This document shows positions 4,993-5,554 of a DNA stretch of 5,554 bases, in pieces. A program made the position numbers and the translations under genes. The stretch comes from Nanobdellota archaeon (GTDB lineage Archaea > Thermoproteota > Nitrososphaeria > Nitrososphaerales > Nitrosopumilaceae), in NCBI GenBank assembly GCA_012030815.1, contig JAAUVF010000072.1, positions 1 to 5,554 of the forward strand. Reading direction: 5' to 3'. The first letter of the stretch is position 1, and every line of letters begins with the position of its first letter. Below the pieces are notes generated by a model that was given only the letters and a program-made list of their open reading frames with translations, was not told the DNA's origin and did not search any database.

Positions 4993-5168
4993 TTATTCCA
5001 AATAATTATCAAAAAAGTTCTCTGGGAACATGTTTTTGATTTTTGCTCTTTCTACCACGTATTTTCTATCTTTGTTTGATCTGACTTTGCATCTAACTCC
5101 AAGATTTTCTTTGTGAGTATCTTGTACATTATGATGTATTCTGGAAATTTTTCAGGAAGTTTGCTCAT
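4993..5168 (-). pseudogene. Small basic protein gene (58 residues) with a one-base deletion
   Basis: From the ATG at 5168 the frame reads MSKLPEKFPEYIIMYKILTK and would end early at ENTW. A second minus-strand frame reads NLGVRCKVRSNKDRKYVVER, then KIKNMFPENFFDNYLE, to TAA 4995-4993, but has no plausible start (a TGA lies upstream and no ATG, GTG or TTG precedes the likely junction). One extra base in the A4 run at 5108-5105 (minus strand) joins them into a 58-residue protein with a basic middle and an acidic, aromatic end (MFPENFF). The gene length of 176 bases is one short of a multiple of three, as expected. Both halves look coding. It is soluble with one cysteine and of unknown function; the basic centre could bind nucleic acid. 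No TATA box is seen at the usual distance from this ATG. Confidence 0.65.
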
Positions 5169-5177
5169 TTTAAATGG

Positions 5178-5187
5178 ATTAAATAAT
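5178..5187 (+). promoter_or_regulatory. TATA box for the exported-protein gene
   Basis: ATTAAATAAT is centred 25.5 nt before the ATG at 5208. It lies in the 39-bp gap between this gene and the divergent minus-strand gene starting at 5168. Confidence 0.5.
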
Positions 5188-5207
5188 GATGGTTACTGGT
5201 ATTATTT

Positions 5208-5554
5208 ATGAAATTTTTGATACTGTTTTTAATTTTATTTTCAACTAGCGGACTTGCTTTTGCAGAGGCTGACAATATTCGCACTATAATAGTCGGTGAA
5301 CAGATCATGATTACTGCTGATGTCTCAAACAGCCAAAACACACAACAACCATTTTGTGTATATCACTCAGGTAAAAAATGCCGATAATACAGTAGTCTCT
5401 CTATCCTGGTTAACTGGCTCACTTTCTCCAAGACAATCATTTTCTCCAGCACAGTCGTGGACCTCAACTGAAACTGGTTTGTATAAGATTGAGGTGTTTG
5501 TTTGGAAGAGCATTGATAATCCTGAAGCATTATCTGCACCGCTTTTGATGAATG
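5208..5554 (+). pseudogene. Exported beta-rich protein gene, one-base insertion, 3' end off the window edge
   Basis: The ATG at 5208 starts a Sec signal peptide (MKFLILFLILFSTSGLAFA, cleavage likely before EADN) and the frame continues as GEQIMITADVSNSQNTQQPF before drifting into a stop at 5385-5387 (59 residues). From 5356 the next frame reads VYITQVKNADNTVVSLSWLT, GSLSPRQSFSPAQSW and IEVFVWKSIDNPEAL to the end of the window with no stop. Removing one T from the T4 run at 5352-5355 joins them as QPFVYITQVKNAD, which is clearly one coding sequence. The restored part is 115 residues long. The strand pattern, with G-SL-P-GQSF-like and YKIEVFVW segments, resembles an Ig-like beta sandwich found in thaumarchaeal exported proteins. 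It is probably part of the cell envelope or extracellular; a binding partner is not evident. Confidence 0.72.

Overview
This 5.55 kb window is AT-rich and looks like an ammonia-oxidising thaumarchaeon (Nitrososphaerota), probably Nitrosopumilus-like. The evidence is: a secreted matrixin-type metalloprotease carrying the 'IPSWVK.NAKWWSDG' repeat that recurs in secreted proteins of this phylum; a small C2H2 zinc-finger protein of a kind common there; an archaeal DUF151 (bifunctional nuclease-like) protein; many very small single-gene units; and promoters with a TATA-like box centred about 25-26 nt before the start codon, as expected for leaderless archaeal transcripts. The taxonomic call is inference from protein style; no rRNA or marker gene is present.

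Layout from left to right. (1) 1-465 (-): a winged-helix-like protein running off the left edge. (2) 554-786 (-): a small helical protein whose frame is broken once. (3) 925-1077 (+): a 50-residue coiled-coil protein. (4) 1174-1428 (+): an 84-residue protein of unknown function, overlapping by 11 bp the end of (5) 1418-2242 (-): a six-span membrane protein with CC and CPTC cysteine pairs. (6) 2524-2949 (+): the DUF151 protein. (7) 3036-3251 (+): a small helical protein. (8) 3260-4351 (-): the secreted zinc metalloprotease. (9) 4453-4580 (+): a C2H2 zinc-finger gene with one base missing. (10) 4625-4837 (+): a small protein with a His/Cys tail. (11) 4881-4954: a strongly structured element, probably a small RNA. 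(12) 4993-5168 (-): a 58-residue basic protein, again with one base missing. (13) 5208-5554 (+): an exported beta-rich protein with one extra base, running off the right edge.

The genes do not form an obvious operon. Most have their own TATA-like box, and strands alternate. The recognisable roles are regulation or nucleic-acid binding (winged helix, zinc finger), possible nuclease-like function (DUF151), and envelope or extracellular work (metalloprotease, exported protein, membrane protein).

Two points deserve attention. First, four small genes are each restored to a sensible full reading frame by a single-base change in or near a homopolymer. This suggests either indel errors in the source assembly or a cluster of decaying small genes, and a gene caller would miss or truncate all four. 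Second, the gap between convergent genes at 4838-4992 holds a compact three-helix element with a TATA-like box at the expected distance and a T5 run at its end on the minus strand. I cannot assign it to a known RNA family. No stretch longer than 300 bases lacks a gene; the longest, 2243-2523, is very AT-rich and shows only promoters.
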